Positions 13,012 to 23,897 of a stretch of DNA of 64,000 nt are shown here, one piece after another; the first letter of the stretch is position 1; every line of letters starts with the position of its first letter. The notes under the pieces are model-generated. The model was given only the letters and a program-made list of their open reading frames with translations, did not search any database and was not told where the DNA came from. This DNA is from Siphonodentalium dalli (Eukaryota > Mollusca > Scaphopoda > Gadilida > Siphonodentaliidae), in the NCBI GenBank assembly GCA_032622095.1, contig CP136065.1, positions 53,131,949 through 53,195,948 on the forward strand. The letters run 5' to 3'. A program made the position numbers and the translations under genes.

Positions 13012-13585
13012 GAGAAGAGCGCCTGTGTTGGAACGCCAGGTTCAAGATGAAGATGGACAGACGAATTCAATACATTTACATGTTTCGCACATGCGATTCC
13101 TTCGTCTAAGTTAACTTGCGATACTGGACAATTTGATAGACGTATTCTGTGCAACGGACGAGACGCACATGCATATATATATTTCTGACTATTGTAACGA
13201 GACAATACATCACCATATAATCTACGATCACAACTGATGCCAAAATAGGCCCGATTTGTGGATTGTGTGATATTCGTAACCATTCGAGTTCCCAAAGTTT
13301 CATGTAGAAAGTTAAATAGAAGTAACCTCTTTGAAAATTACAAAAGAGTATTTTTGCGGTCTGAACTTTCTATCTCTCTATACCTGTATTTATGAGAATA
13401 AAGAATTTAATTTGAACCGCTGTTCATATATATTCATATTGTTTATATATTCTCGATCATATTTTGGGAGAAAGCTACAAGGTGATCTTCTGTGTTGAAA
13501 CGCCTGGTTCAAAGTGAAGATGGAGATACGAAATTATACAAAATAGTTTTTAATTTTCTACACATCCTTATTCCTTCACCTAAGC
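13012..13585 (+). repeat. Pair of ~100-bp direct repeats
   Basis: The block at about 13012-13112 (CTGTGTTGGAACGCCAGGTT, then GAAGATGGA) recurs at about 13480-13585 (CTGTGTTGAAACGCCTGGTT, then GAAGATGGA), about 468 bp apart. Both end with a CCTTC-TCTAAG or CCTTCACCTAAG block. Between them, near 13400, lies GAGAATAAAGAATTTAATTTG, which resembles the 3' end of a transcribed unit. Confidence 0.55.
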
Positions 13586-14765
13586 TGGTGGCCCACATTT
13601 GTGGATTGTGTTATATGGTGGTATATACGGTACCTTTTGTTGGTACTTGGTTTTGAAAACGAAAGTGGTATGTGACGATTAACAGGTGTATTCTCCATCA
13701 AATCCCATTTGTTTTTCAAATATGATCAAGTGGCGAGCCGGTCCACACCATGCAGTATCTTTGACCAGTGCACTTAATTACACATTGATCGATTAGTAGG
13801 GTTTGTGTAAGTTATTGGTTAGCACGTTGATTTTCTGATCGATTTGTTGATTGTTTAATTTTCTGATTAATTAATTGGTGGTTTATTGAGTAACTAAATG
13901 AATGATTACAGTTAGTGATTGATTCATTCCAGACTAATTTTTTCATGTACATGTTGTATTATGTCGCTGTTGATGGCTAATGTTATATAGCCATACTTGG
14001 GAGCGCCAGTATGAATGTGCATCAAGCATATATATATATACATTACTCTGCAATGTAGCAATTCCACGCAAATGAGCTGATCACACTGTCGCGTGTATCA
14101 CGTGAAACATTGCCCTTGTCCCAGGCAATGTTGTCCCAACTACATGACTTTCAAATTAGACAAGTGCAACATCAATCTCTTTGGAATTCTTAAACAATGA
14201 GATACCGACAAAGCACGAGACATCGATGATATCAGCAAAGAAACTTCGATTTTGTTTACAAGGGACGCGGAAATCTTTATGTCGGCATATTCGCACTTTA
14301 GAGTTAACCAAATTATTCCAATATTGAAATATGATCTGAATATATGATCAAGAGTCAATGTGTGTCCACGGAAGCGAATCTTATTCGACTGTCCGTATCT
14401 CGTGTTTTATTCATTGTATTCAAATATATAAAGCAACCATGCTCATTAGTGACTGGATAGAATACGTATTGACTAGATTGTTAGAATGACTATTGCCAAA
14501 ACGAATAGGGTAAATTTCCAAGAACTACTAGCGTGCATTATCAGGGATTAGATGTATGTCTTGAAGTAAAGTTGAAACACGCATACTTCTGGATGCTAGA
14601 GGAGGAGACAATGTGAGGCCAATCCAGTACTGAGCTTCCAATTTGTTATATACCTATCACCAGAAAATTGCATGGTCTCAATGAAACGGACTGGGTAAAT
14701 AACTGCATCATGTACATCTACATGTGGACATCTGTCAGTTGCTTTTTGTGTATCAGTGGTTGCTG
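13586..14765. other. Unannotated AT-rich sequence
   Basis: There is a (TA) microsatellite near 14030. No gene is supported. Confidence 0.35.
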
Positions 14766-14769
14766 TTAC

Positions 14770-15271
14770 AGGTACGGTTGGCCTTGGCGGTGGGTATCCT
14801 GTGAAAATATTTCCACCCGTCAAATACCGCCACAAACAGAAAGAACAATAACATTTAGACAGACTTTGTCCGTATACAAATAAGAAATATCACATAAACA
14901 GTATGTTATTGTCATATGTTTGACCATTGTTATGTAAACAAAAGCATAAAAAGTTACTTTTCTTGTGTTTGTTTATATTATGATGGTAAACATAAAGAGC
15001 GTTCTTGTTGGTGAATTCCTGATATGGGACTAATAAAGAGCGTTTATGCCATTTGTGTGTGATCAGCCAGTAGCATTGTGCTGTGTTCTGTAACACAATC
15101 AGGCTCTTGCTTAGGTAAAATATAGTAGAATATAGTAGGTCTTTATGATAGCATGCTATGTACGCGATGGTCATGGTATATATGAACGAAACTGTATGCG
15201 TTTTAATGTTTTTCTGTTTACGGTGTTTGGAAAAATATGAATATTTTTGACAATTAAGGCCAACCGTGCCT
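14770..15271 (-). mobile_element. TTAA MITE, AGGCACG family, inverted partner A
   Basis: This ~502-bp copy is oriented opposite to its neighbour. Its left flank is TTAC at 14766-14769, one base away from TTAA. Its right flank is TTAA at 15272-15275, which also serves as the left flank of the next copy. It starts AGGTACGGTTGGCC and ends CCAACCGTGCCT. It is non-coding, and it is collinear in reverse with the copies at 15276, 18108 and 31094. Confidence 0.85.
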
Positions 15272-15275
15272 TTAA

Positions 15276-15769
15276 AGGCACGTGCGGCCTTAATTGTCGA
15301 AAATATTCATATTTGTTCCAAACACCGTAAACATTAAAACATTAAAACGCATACAATTCCGTTCATATATACCATGACCATCGCGTAAACAGCATGTTAT
15401 CATAAAGACCTACTATATTTTACCTAAGCAAGAGCCTGATTGTGTTACAGAAGACAGCACAATGCTACTGGCTAATCACACACATATGGCATAAACGCTC
15501 TTTATTAGTTCCATATCAGGTATTCACCAACAAAGAACGCTCTTTATGTTTACCATCATAATATAAACAAACACCAGAAAAGTTACTTTTTATGCTTTTG
15601 TTTACATAACAATGGTCAAACAAATGACAATAACATACTGTTTATGCGATATTTCTTATTTGTATACGGACAAAGTCTGTCTACATTTTGATGTTCTTTC
15701 TGTTTGTGGCGGTTTTTGACGGGTGGAAATATTTTTACAAGATACCCACCGCCAAGGCCAACCGTACCT
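15276..15769 (+). mobile_element. TTAA MITE, AGGCACG family, partner B
   Basis: This ~494-bp copy is flanked by TTAA at 15272-15275 and 15770-15773. It starts AGGCACGTGCGGCC and ends GGCCAACCGTACCT. Together with the inverted copy before it, it forms a nearly perfect palindrome of about 1 kb. It is non-coding. Confidence 0.88.
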
Positions 15770-15773
15770 TTAA

Positions 15774-17264
15774 ACAGTGGAGCGATGTGACGGTTAAATT
15801 AGCCGCCTATGCTCTTCTCTCTCCAACAACAAAAGTGACGTCAGGGTAATGATCCAGTTGCTCGACCGATGTAAACCCCAATCCAAGACCCTGAAGCATA
15901 TTTCCAAATTGTTATAAAATGTCAACTAAAACCAAGCTCTGAGCGTGATCCTTGTAACAACACACCCAACTGAACGTCGTAAAGTGTCAACTCCTTAGTG
16001 TGAGACAACACAATTTAACGTAAAGCGACTTGTTATCACCGTACACCAAATTGGACAGTAACATATACTAAAGGCCCACTTAATTTTCGAGTCATTGTTC
16101 TTTTTGTATAGTGCCTTCATATACGGTTTTTTAACAATATATGGCATAAAATATGACTAAAATACTATAATTCATCACCATTTGAAACGTATGTGCCTCA
16201 GAATATGCCATAGAGAAATTGAAAACAGCTTAATTCGTAGAAAGTTTTTCGCCGTTATGGTACCCAGAATGCAACATAATTCAAACTAAAAATGTATTTT
16301 CAATGGGAAATTGAAAATAATACACTTTGCACTACAAAACAGATGAAACTTAAGCACAAAAACACGTTGGCAACTCAACAAAAACAACATGTTCACAGTT
16401 TATTACACTGGATAAGTTGATAATACAATGTTTTGGAGCTTACTCTTTTGAATGGTATATAATATGGCATATATTTTTATATGTAACCGGTGGGTTCGAT
16501 ATTTATAAGTGGGTCTTTAAGGAAAAGACGAAGTACTATTATATAGACTCCATAATCCATATACACTTAAAAAACTTATCAAATCCATCTGAAGTTGTCA
16601 TCTGTATTCAGCAACGCACTAAAGTGATATAATAAAAAATGCTCTTGATGCTTACCATATCAAGCAAGGATATATATAGGAACCTTGTATCACGAGGAGA
16701 TACATTCTAATATGATCATACGTAACCGTAATTTGCGCCCGCTTGTTACTGTTCATGGGATTATCAGATGAATTTGTATCTTTAGAAGGATTTGATGATA
16801 AACCCTAACGGGACACAAGAAAATAATATACAATGTATGTAAATAATCATATATATAACGTAAATGTGGATGTTTAGCCTGCCCGTGTAATACGAGTCTC
16901 AGCTGTCTGGCCATCTGGAATGGAATTTTGCGCGCCGATGTAGGTTGTGACGTCATGATGTACGTCTTGATGTCATGACGCCTTTACTGGTTTCACAAGA
17001 AGCAATCTTAACCCTTTGGAGAGTATCTATAACGTCATATACATGACGTCATGCGTGAGTTTAACGTAATGTTTAATCTTATTCACGATGGCGCCGTAAA
17101 CAAAAAAAACGGGATCCAACGGGATCGGTAATAATTCTAGTGACAGATGCTATACAACTGAATGGAGAAACCGTACAACGCAAATTCATTCCAACACAGT
17201 AAGATTTAAAGCGTAATTTGACCGTAAATTCCCAGCCGATTTCGCAACACCTATTCTCGTGATA
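15774..17264. other. Unannotated sequence leading into a LINE 5' region
   Basis: No gene is supported to about 17070. The part from about 17075 probably belongs to the 5' UTR of the LINE ORF1 copy. Several TGACGTCAT-like words (CREB/ATF-type palindromes) cluster at 16945-17060, just upstream of that ORF1, and could be part of its promoter. Confidence 0.35.
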
Positions 17265-17337
17265 CGATAGAAAAAAATGCCCGCCGACAAACGACCCCCC
17301 GGCAAGTTCCACGTCCAGTGCCAGTGGCGACGACAGC

Positions 17338-18744
17338 ATGCACGGAGACCAACGGAATCGCCCATCAAACAGAATTAACGTCATGCCACCAGAGAAATTA
17401 AAAACGTCAGAAAATAAAAAAAATCAACAGAAACTGAACGTTGTTCCAGAAACCGTGACACCTGTCACTGAGATAACACAAACGAGTTCTCTAGAGGCAG
17501 CTCTAGCACAAACTAATCCTAAACTGGACACAATGGTGACGAAAGATTATCATGACCGAAGCATCGAACCCCTTGTTAAACTTGACAGCCTCAATGAAAT
17601 AATCAATAAACTAAAAATTTATTTTGATGAAAACATTGAAGTGGTAAAAGATGAATACAGAGGTAGAGTGTATAATACAGAGCTGAGGATGGATGAACTG
17701 GAGAAGCAAATGGGTGGTCTGAGAAAAGATGTAGAAACCAGAGATGATAAGTTGAAATCACTGGAAAGAGAACTGACAGTACAAAAGGAGAGAAATAACA
17801 AACTGGAACAGCAGACACGAAAGGACAGTATCAGGATTTTTGGTATAGCAGGGGATAGCACCACAGAAACATTGGATGAGTGTGAGAAAAAATGTGTTGC
17901 CTTAATGAATGATAAATTATCATTGAACATAACCCAGACTGACATCAACATAGCACACCGCATATGCAAATTCCTACCAAACAGCCACAATTCCAGAAGC
18001 ATAATCTGTCACTTTGTTTCTCGAAGAACAAAACATGCTGCTGTGAGTAACAGAAGGCTTCTCAAGGGCTCAGGAATTGTTATCAAGGAGGACCTTACTG
18101 AACTTAAAGGCACGTGAAAATATTCATATTTGTTCTAATCACCGTAAACAGAAAAACATTAAAACGCATACAGGTTCGTTCATATATACCATGACCATCA
18201 CGTAAACAGCATGTTATCATAAAGACATACTATATTTTACCTAAGCAAGAGTCTGATTGTGTTACAGAAGACAGCACAATGCAACTGGCTAATCACACAC
18301 AAATGGCATAAACGCTCTTTATTAGTTCCATATCAGGAATTCACCATCAAAGAACGCTCTTTATGTTTACCATCATAATATAAACAAACACCAGAAAAGT
18401 AACTTTTTATGCTTTTGTTTACATAACAATGGTCACACATTAGACAATAACATACTGTTGATGCGATATTTCTTATTTGTATACGGACAAAGTCTGTCTA
18501 CATTTTGATGTTCTTTCTGTTTGTGGAGGTTTTTGACGGGTGGAAATATTTTCACAGGATACCCACCGCCAAGGCCAACCGTACCTTTAACACTGACTTG
18601 GTGAAAAAAGCAAAAGAGAGATCAGATGTAACAGACACTTGGTCAGTTGGAGGAAAGGTGTATGTCAAATACAGTGATACATCAAAGAAAATCAAGAGAT
18701 ACAAAAACTATCTGATGTGTAACATGTATATGTATACTAACTAG
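17338..18744 (+). pseudogene. LINE ORF1 (coiled coil + RNA-binding domain), split by a MITE
   Basis: This looks like ORF1 of a non-LTR retrotransposon, the nucleic-acid chaperone that coats the element RNA. The first ATG in frame is at 17338; the frame is open upstream to about 17265. Residues 1-80 are low-complexity and polar. About 80-165 form a charged heptad region (MDELEKQMGGLRKDVETRDD, then LKSLERELTVQKERNNKLEQ) typical of a coiled-coil trimer domain. An L1-like RRM follows (RKDSIRIFGIAGDSTTE, then DINIAHRICKF). At 18104 the frame is broken by a TTAA-flanked MITE. Past the element the codons resume in the same frame (NTDLVKKAKERSDVTDTWSV) and end at 18742-18744. Without the insert the C-terminus EDLTEL-NTDLVKKA is continuous. 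No ORF2 follows; the next 400 bp are AT-rich and stopped. Confidence 0.85.
18108..18586 (+). mobile_element. TTAA MITE, AGGCACG family, inside LINE ORF1
   Basis: This 479-bp element has target duplications TTAA at 18104-18107 and 18587-18590. It starts AGGCACGTGAAAATATTC (lacking the GCGGCCTTAATTGTC stretch of its relatives) and ends GGCCAACCGTACCT. The coding frame on its two sides is continuous once the element and one TTAA are left out, so the duplication is exactly four bases. A short frame from 18505 runs from the element into the ORF1 tail and is a coincidence. Confidence 0.93.
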
Positions 18745-19150
18745 TACACATGAACTTACAAAATAATAAACTCTATAAATGAGCAAAATTTAGCTCATGA
18801 ATATTCATCCATCATTTGTTTTTCATTAGAATGATGAATTTTGTAAATAATATTGACATTGTTATTTTGTTTACAAGCTTAACTCATATATGTAGTTATA
18901 GATGAAAAGTTTAATATGCAATTCTGCAAGAACACAGTTGTCCATTTGAATTCATATACAAAGTATAAAGCATAACAGTATTTCATAGCAACTTATTTTA
19001 AACACAAATGTTGCTAAACACCCACTTATTCATTTCTTATTCACATAACTGTCGAAATATAAATGCTGCCATACTTCTATTTGTCATTCGTGCAATAACA
19101 TCATTGATGAAAAATGATGATTCATCATTAGTCTTAATGCAGTATTGACA
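18745..19150. other. AT-rich sequence after LINE ORF1
   Basis: No ORF2-like frame is visible. It may be an element 3' UTR or unrelated sequence. Confidence 0.35.
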
Positions 19151-19255
19151 TGATATATGTGTATTTATGTATGTATGTATGTGTATATATATATATGTAT
19201 ATATATGTATATATAAATGTGTATATGGATATATGTATGTATATAAGTATATATA
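19151..19255. repeat. TATG/TA microsatellite
   Basis: An imperfect run of TATG and TA units. Confidence 0.8.
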
Positions 19256-19301
19256 AAATTCCTAATTATGTGTACTTATTTATCATTATGGTATGATAAA
19301 A

Positions 19302-19700
19302 CTATACATGTGTACTTAATTCATAGTAATAGCTCACAAATCATGTGTGTTTTGTTCTGCATTCATCTAAAGTTTCTGCATTTCCTGCGAGTACATGACA
19401 TCAGTATTCCAACCAAGGTTATATATATATAGAGTAATATTTCCCTTGAAATCTGCACATACTGAAATAAATCTCCATAGTAATAGCCTATAGACTATAT
19501 AGTAATATAGCCATACATGTGAACTTAATTCATAGTAATAGCTCACAAATCATGTGTATTTTTTCTACATTCATCTACATTTTCTGCAATTCCTGCGAGA
19601 ACCTGACATCAGTGTTCCAACTAAGGTAATATATATATAAAGAAAATATTTCCCTTGAAACCTGCACATACTGAAATAAATCTCCATAGTAATAGCCAAA
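19302..19700 (+). repeat. ~205-bp tandem duplication
   Basis: Two adjacent copies, from about 19302 and about 19508, share ACTTAATTCATAGTAATAGC, CTGCGAG, TTTCCCTTGAAA and CTGCACATACTGAAATAAAT in the same order. They have diverged by point changes. Non-coding. Confidence 0.7.
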
Positions 19701-20787
19701 AAATCATGCATTTCGTGCAAGTCTCCAACTCAATCATATAAAACCATACAGCACAGATCGCACAGTAACACTGATATCTGAGTTCAACGGCAAAACATGA
19801 AATTTTGAATATTGAGAAATGGTAATCCATTAATCAATCACAAAATACTCTTTGCCACAATAATACTTTATGAAGAAAATCTTATCTGCATGTGCTAACA
19901 ATCATAAATTATTCTAATAATTACCAGGTCTGAAATAGCAGAAGACAAATATTTATATCTTAATGTTATTAATTATTATATTATATTATATCATTATGAT
20001 ATATTTGGAAATATCGTTGGATTTTGTGTTGAAGTTGGTATTATAGTGTACACTAATGGTGGAATACAAAGTGCATGTTAAAGTTTAAGTTTCATCATGT
20101 AAAAGACCTTACTTTTGAATAAATACTATTACCCCATAACTTAATAACAAACAAACAACCTGATGAAGAAAATGATTACTTGTAGTAAATAAGGTAATGT
20201 ACAATAATAGTGGGAACTCAAAGTAAATAAGTCGGTGACCGCTCCGACCCACAAATCCCTCTTAAAGATAGATCACTAAAGTACCACCGAAACAGCACAA
20301 AGTCCATAGATATACTCTGGGTGCCTATATCATGCTTTGGTTTAAACAATATTTTATTTGAACTAAACAGAACATAATTACAAACAATAAATACATAACA
20401 TATAATCTTAAAGTGTTCAAACGAGGATTGGGCAACAAGCTTGGGGGCTTTTGTTAAGTCCTATCCTATATCATGCTTTATTCCTGGCATATCATTGTCA
20501 TGTATTGAGATCCAGATATCTTTTGCATGACCCTTAGAGATGGCATTTATTTTTATCCAAAAAGGCTCTGAATTTACTCAGGCTATAAAATATTCTGGTT
20601 GATTATTATGGAGACAAGCCGGTTGGTATGAATTCTGTCCACAACAAAAGCAAACAAAACAAAATTTTCAGCTTACACAAACTTGGACAGGAAACATTAC
20701 TATTTATAGCATACTACAACAGTTCTGATTTAAACACGACACAAAATATATATGGAAACAATTCTAATTATGAATTCTGTCACAATG

Positions 20788-20789
<2 letters not shown>
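19701..20789. other. Unannotated AT-rich sequence
   Basis: Near 20340-20400 the minus strand reads TTCAAATAAAATATTGTTTA, which resembles the 3' end of a retrotransposon, but no coding sequence accompanies it. Confidence 0.3.

Positions 20790-20858
<69 letters not shown>
20790..20858. repeat. (TA)n microsatellite
   Basis: About 34 uninterrupted TA units. It lies inside a frame that would encode alternating Tyr-Ile, which is not a real gene. Confidence 0.95.
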
Positions 20859-20861
<3 letters not shown>

Positions 20862-21535
20862 ACAGGAATTGTTACTATTTATAAAAAGTTGATGACCGAA
20901 AGGTTTGTGATTGAAAAACTAAATGTATATATATATATGTGTATATGCATGTATATGCATGTATGTATGTGTATATGTGTATATATATATGTATGTATCA
21001 AAGCGTCCAATTGTATCTGGTATGAATCATATCACACAAAAAAACAAAATAAGAAAAAAAACATATTTCATCCTCTAGAAACTTAGACATGAAATGTTGC
21101 TCTCTGTAGAATATTTACAACATTTTGGATTTAATAATTGGAAAACAAACAATAAATATATAAATAGACAAAGAAATAATTAAACAGATAAAATTTCCTC
21201 TTTCGTTAAATATTATGTCAGCATAACAAATAAATATCCCGATTGTTATGGAAGTGCTGTATGAAATAAATAGATCATCTCCAAGGGCCCTCAAATTATT
21301 CAAGGAGACTCTCTGATTCTGTGATGGCGGAATGAATCAGTGCACTTACTATTATAGCGAGACGGAACCTGACCATCAACTAAATGTTATTCACATAAAT
21401 TCACCATCATGAACAGAGAATTATAAGAACTTATAAAGATTATATAGTACCACATAATCCACATTATGCTATACATGTATATGTAAGTGTTATATGCAAA
21501 TGTTATAGGACCCATATGATGTAGCCATACGGCAG
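20859..21535. other. Unannotated AT-rich sequence
   Basis: A TATG microsatellite occurs near 20925-20998. Nothing else is recognisable. Confidence 0.35.
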
Positions 21536-21752
21536 AATACTATACTATACCATACTGCACTATACTGACTGTACAATGCTATACTACACTATACTATGAT
21601 GTGGTATATTATACTACACTATGATATACTGTACTTTACTATGTGTATCATACTATAATGTACCGTTATACATGTGTATACTGTATTATACTATACTATA
21701 CTATACTGTACTATACTATAGTACTATACTACGGTGTACACTATACTATACT
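21536..21752. repeat. Degenerate (ACTAT)n repeat
   Basis: ACTATACTATAC-type pentanucleotide units with frequent substitutions. Confidence 0.85.
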
Positions 21753-21754
21753 AG

Positions 21755-22640
21755 TATGAATTTGGGTTGTCCCTCTTTATTTATAAAGATATACATACAT
21801 AAACTTCCACAAATATGTCAATACTGTATAGGATAGATATTAAACTGTGCCACTTTATGAGTAAAAATGCATTTGTAACTAGCCGCATAGTTTATAGATT
21901 TAGTCCAGAATCCCTACTATGGCTATGGTGTAGTGATAGTGGAGAATCATGGTATGCTCTTCATAGCTTCAATTTGGTTCAATTCAGTGTCTCTCACTCT
22001 GTGCATACCGTGTGTAATTAGTCACATAGTTTATAGGTATTGTCCAGAATATCTTGTCTGGCTACTGTGCAGCCAGAATGGAGATTCATGCTATACATGT
22101 AACTTATATAGCTTGATACAATTCAGTGCCTCTCATTAGGAGCAAACCATTATTATTACACTCTATTGCAAATAATGTTATTGTTTTTTGTAACCATTGG
22201 TACCTATCACTGTACCACCATATGCTAGCTATACTAATACAAAGTTGGGTTATCACCCTTTATTTAGAAAGTCCAGAAATATCCACACTTATATCAATTA
22301 TATGTCACTATTGCCTGAGATGGAAATTAAAATAAGTCATTCCACGAGTAAAACTCCATTGGGATCTAGCCACATATTTTATATAACTAGTCAAAACCAC
22401 TACTCTCGCTACCCCATCGGGATCTAGCCACATATTTTGTATATCTAGTCAAAATCTCTACTCTGGCTACCGTGTACTACCGAGTAGAGTGGAGAATCGT
22501 CACCCATGATGGCATGATATACACAGCTAGGTATATCCCTATCCGCATTGAACTCAATAGACCCAATTGCATATTAGAACAGTACTAATTCACACAAAAA
22601 TGCTACTTACCATCCAGCTTGGAGCCAATATCCAGAATCT
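21755..22640. repeat. Degenerate ~130-bp tandem repeats
   Basis: Words such as CATAGTTTATAG, GTCCAGAAT, TGGCTA, GTGGAGAATC and CAATTCAGTG recur in the same order at roughly 110-140-bp spacing, then as shorter units near 22355-22480 (GGGATCTAGCCACATATTTT appears twice, 58 bp apart). Short frames of 60-76 codons across it are not genes. Confidence 0.6.
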
Positions 22641-22975
22641 AGTCACAAAAGATAAACGCATAAAGGCATGTGGATAAATCATGTTTGTTACATAATTATT
22701 GTTGTCTTCAATCAGTGGCAATGCACACTGTATTCAAGTTCTCAAGACAGGCTTTCGGCGCAACAGGTCGCACGTCATCGTGTGTCTTCACTTCACTTGT
22801 CATGGAGGCAGGATAATCACGTGCATCAGGTGACAAACAACCATTATATTTAGGAGCGTTGGGTACATCACGGAAAGATACAGCAAGCGCCAGAACTGTC
22901 GTGCTCTCTTGACAATTTTCAATGTTGTGGATGGGGTGGTTTGGGGTGGTAATGCCGAAAGTCAATAGTGGCTAT

Positions 22976-23385
22976 TAATCACATTGTATACATACCATAT
23001 GCATATATACCGTTGTATGTATATTTGTATGAACATACATCTATACATTTTATGCACCTGTGATTTACATATGTATATGAGCTTACTCATCCTTGTTAAT
23101 AATTATTATTATTGATCACGATGTACACATACCATATGCACATATACCGTTGTATGTATATTTGTATGAGTATACATCTATACATTTTATGCACCTGTGA
23201 TTTACATATGTATATGAGCTTACTCATCCTTGTTAATAATTATTATTATTGATCACCATGTACACATACCATATGCACATATACCGTTGTATGTATATTT
23301 GTATGAGTATACATCTATACATTTTATGCACCTGTGATTTACATATGTATTTGAGCTTACTCATCCTTGTTGATAAGTATTCATC
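22976..23385 (+). repeat. Three ~138-bp tandem repeats
   Basis: Units begin near 22976, 23112 and 23251. Each contains CATACCATATGCA, ATACCGTTGTATGTATATTT and CACCTGTGATTTACATATGT in order. They are nearly identical, so the array is recent. Confidence 0.9.
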
Positions 23386-23461
23386 TATATAATCTTTATT
23401 TGATAACATATTGACACCAGGTTGGTCCAGGTCTTCTCGTGCTGAGGCCGACTGGGATGTT

Positions 23462-23493
23462 GGGATGGCGAGATGCTGGCATCTCGCCATCCC
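23462..23493. repeat. Perfect 15-bp-arm hairpin
   Basis: GGGATGGCGAGATGC at 23462-23476 is followed after TG by its exact reverse complement at 23479-23493. Confidence 0.9.
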
Positions 23494-23897
23494 GGTATCT
23501 TAGCTGGTTTTAGTACGAGAAGACTTGTACTAACAACAGGTATGCTATATTTATACTTTCACCAGCATTTCACGGATAAACCTCATATTTATATAATTCC
23601 ACCAAAACTTGAATTAATATTTGGTAAAATGATATTCGTATTAGTATCCACACACACGTATCGATCTTCCACACGACGACATAAACATATGGCGATACCA
23701 GGGCGTACATTACAACAATTTAGGAATTTCAACTATGTCTGCAAATGGCATAACTTTGAGTGAGGTTAGGGATATGCATGCACAAGATTTCGCGGCAAAA
23801 TGGTCTAAAATAGAAGGAGATGAATTCGATCCCGATAACATCCAACTTTGGAATCAAAATACATGCCAATATTTCTTGCCTACACAGGGTAAAAAAA

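Noticed and set aside
13380-13420. Gene 3' end (AATAAAG with preceding T-rich sequence)
   Set aside because: No coding sequence leads into it; more likely the end of an old retroelement or chance.
17603-18002. Minus-strand frames of 71 and 127 codons
   Set aside because: Antisense shadow of the LINE ORF1 coiled-coil and RRM region.
18505-18744. 79-codon frame with its own ATG
   Set aside because: It begins inside the MITE and runs by chance into the displaced end of LINE ORF1.
20628-21086. 152-codon frame on the + strand
   Set aside because: Its middle is the (TA)n microsatellite read as Tyr-Ile; the rest is AT-rich low-complexity sequence without a domain.
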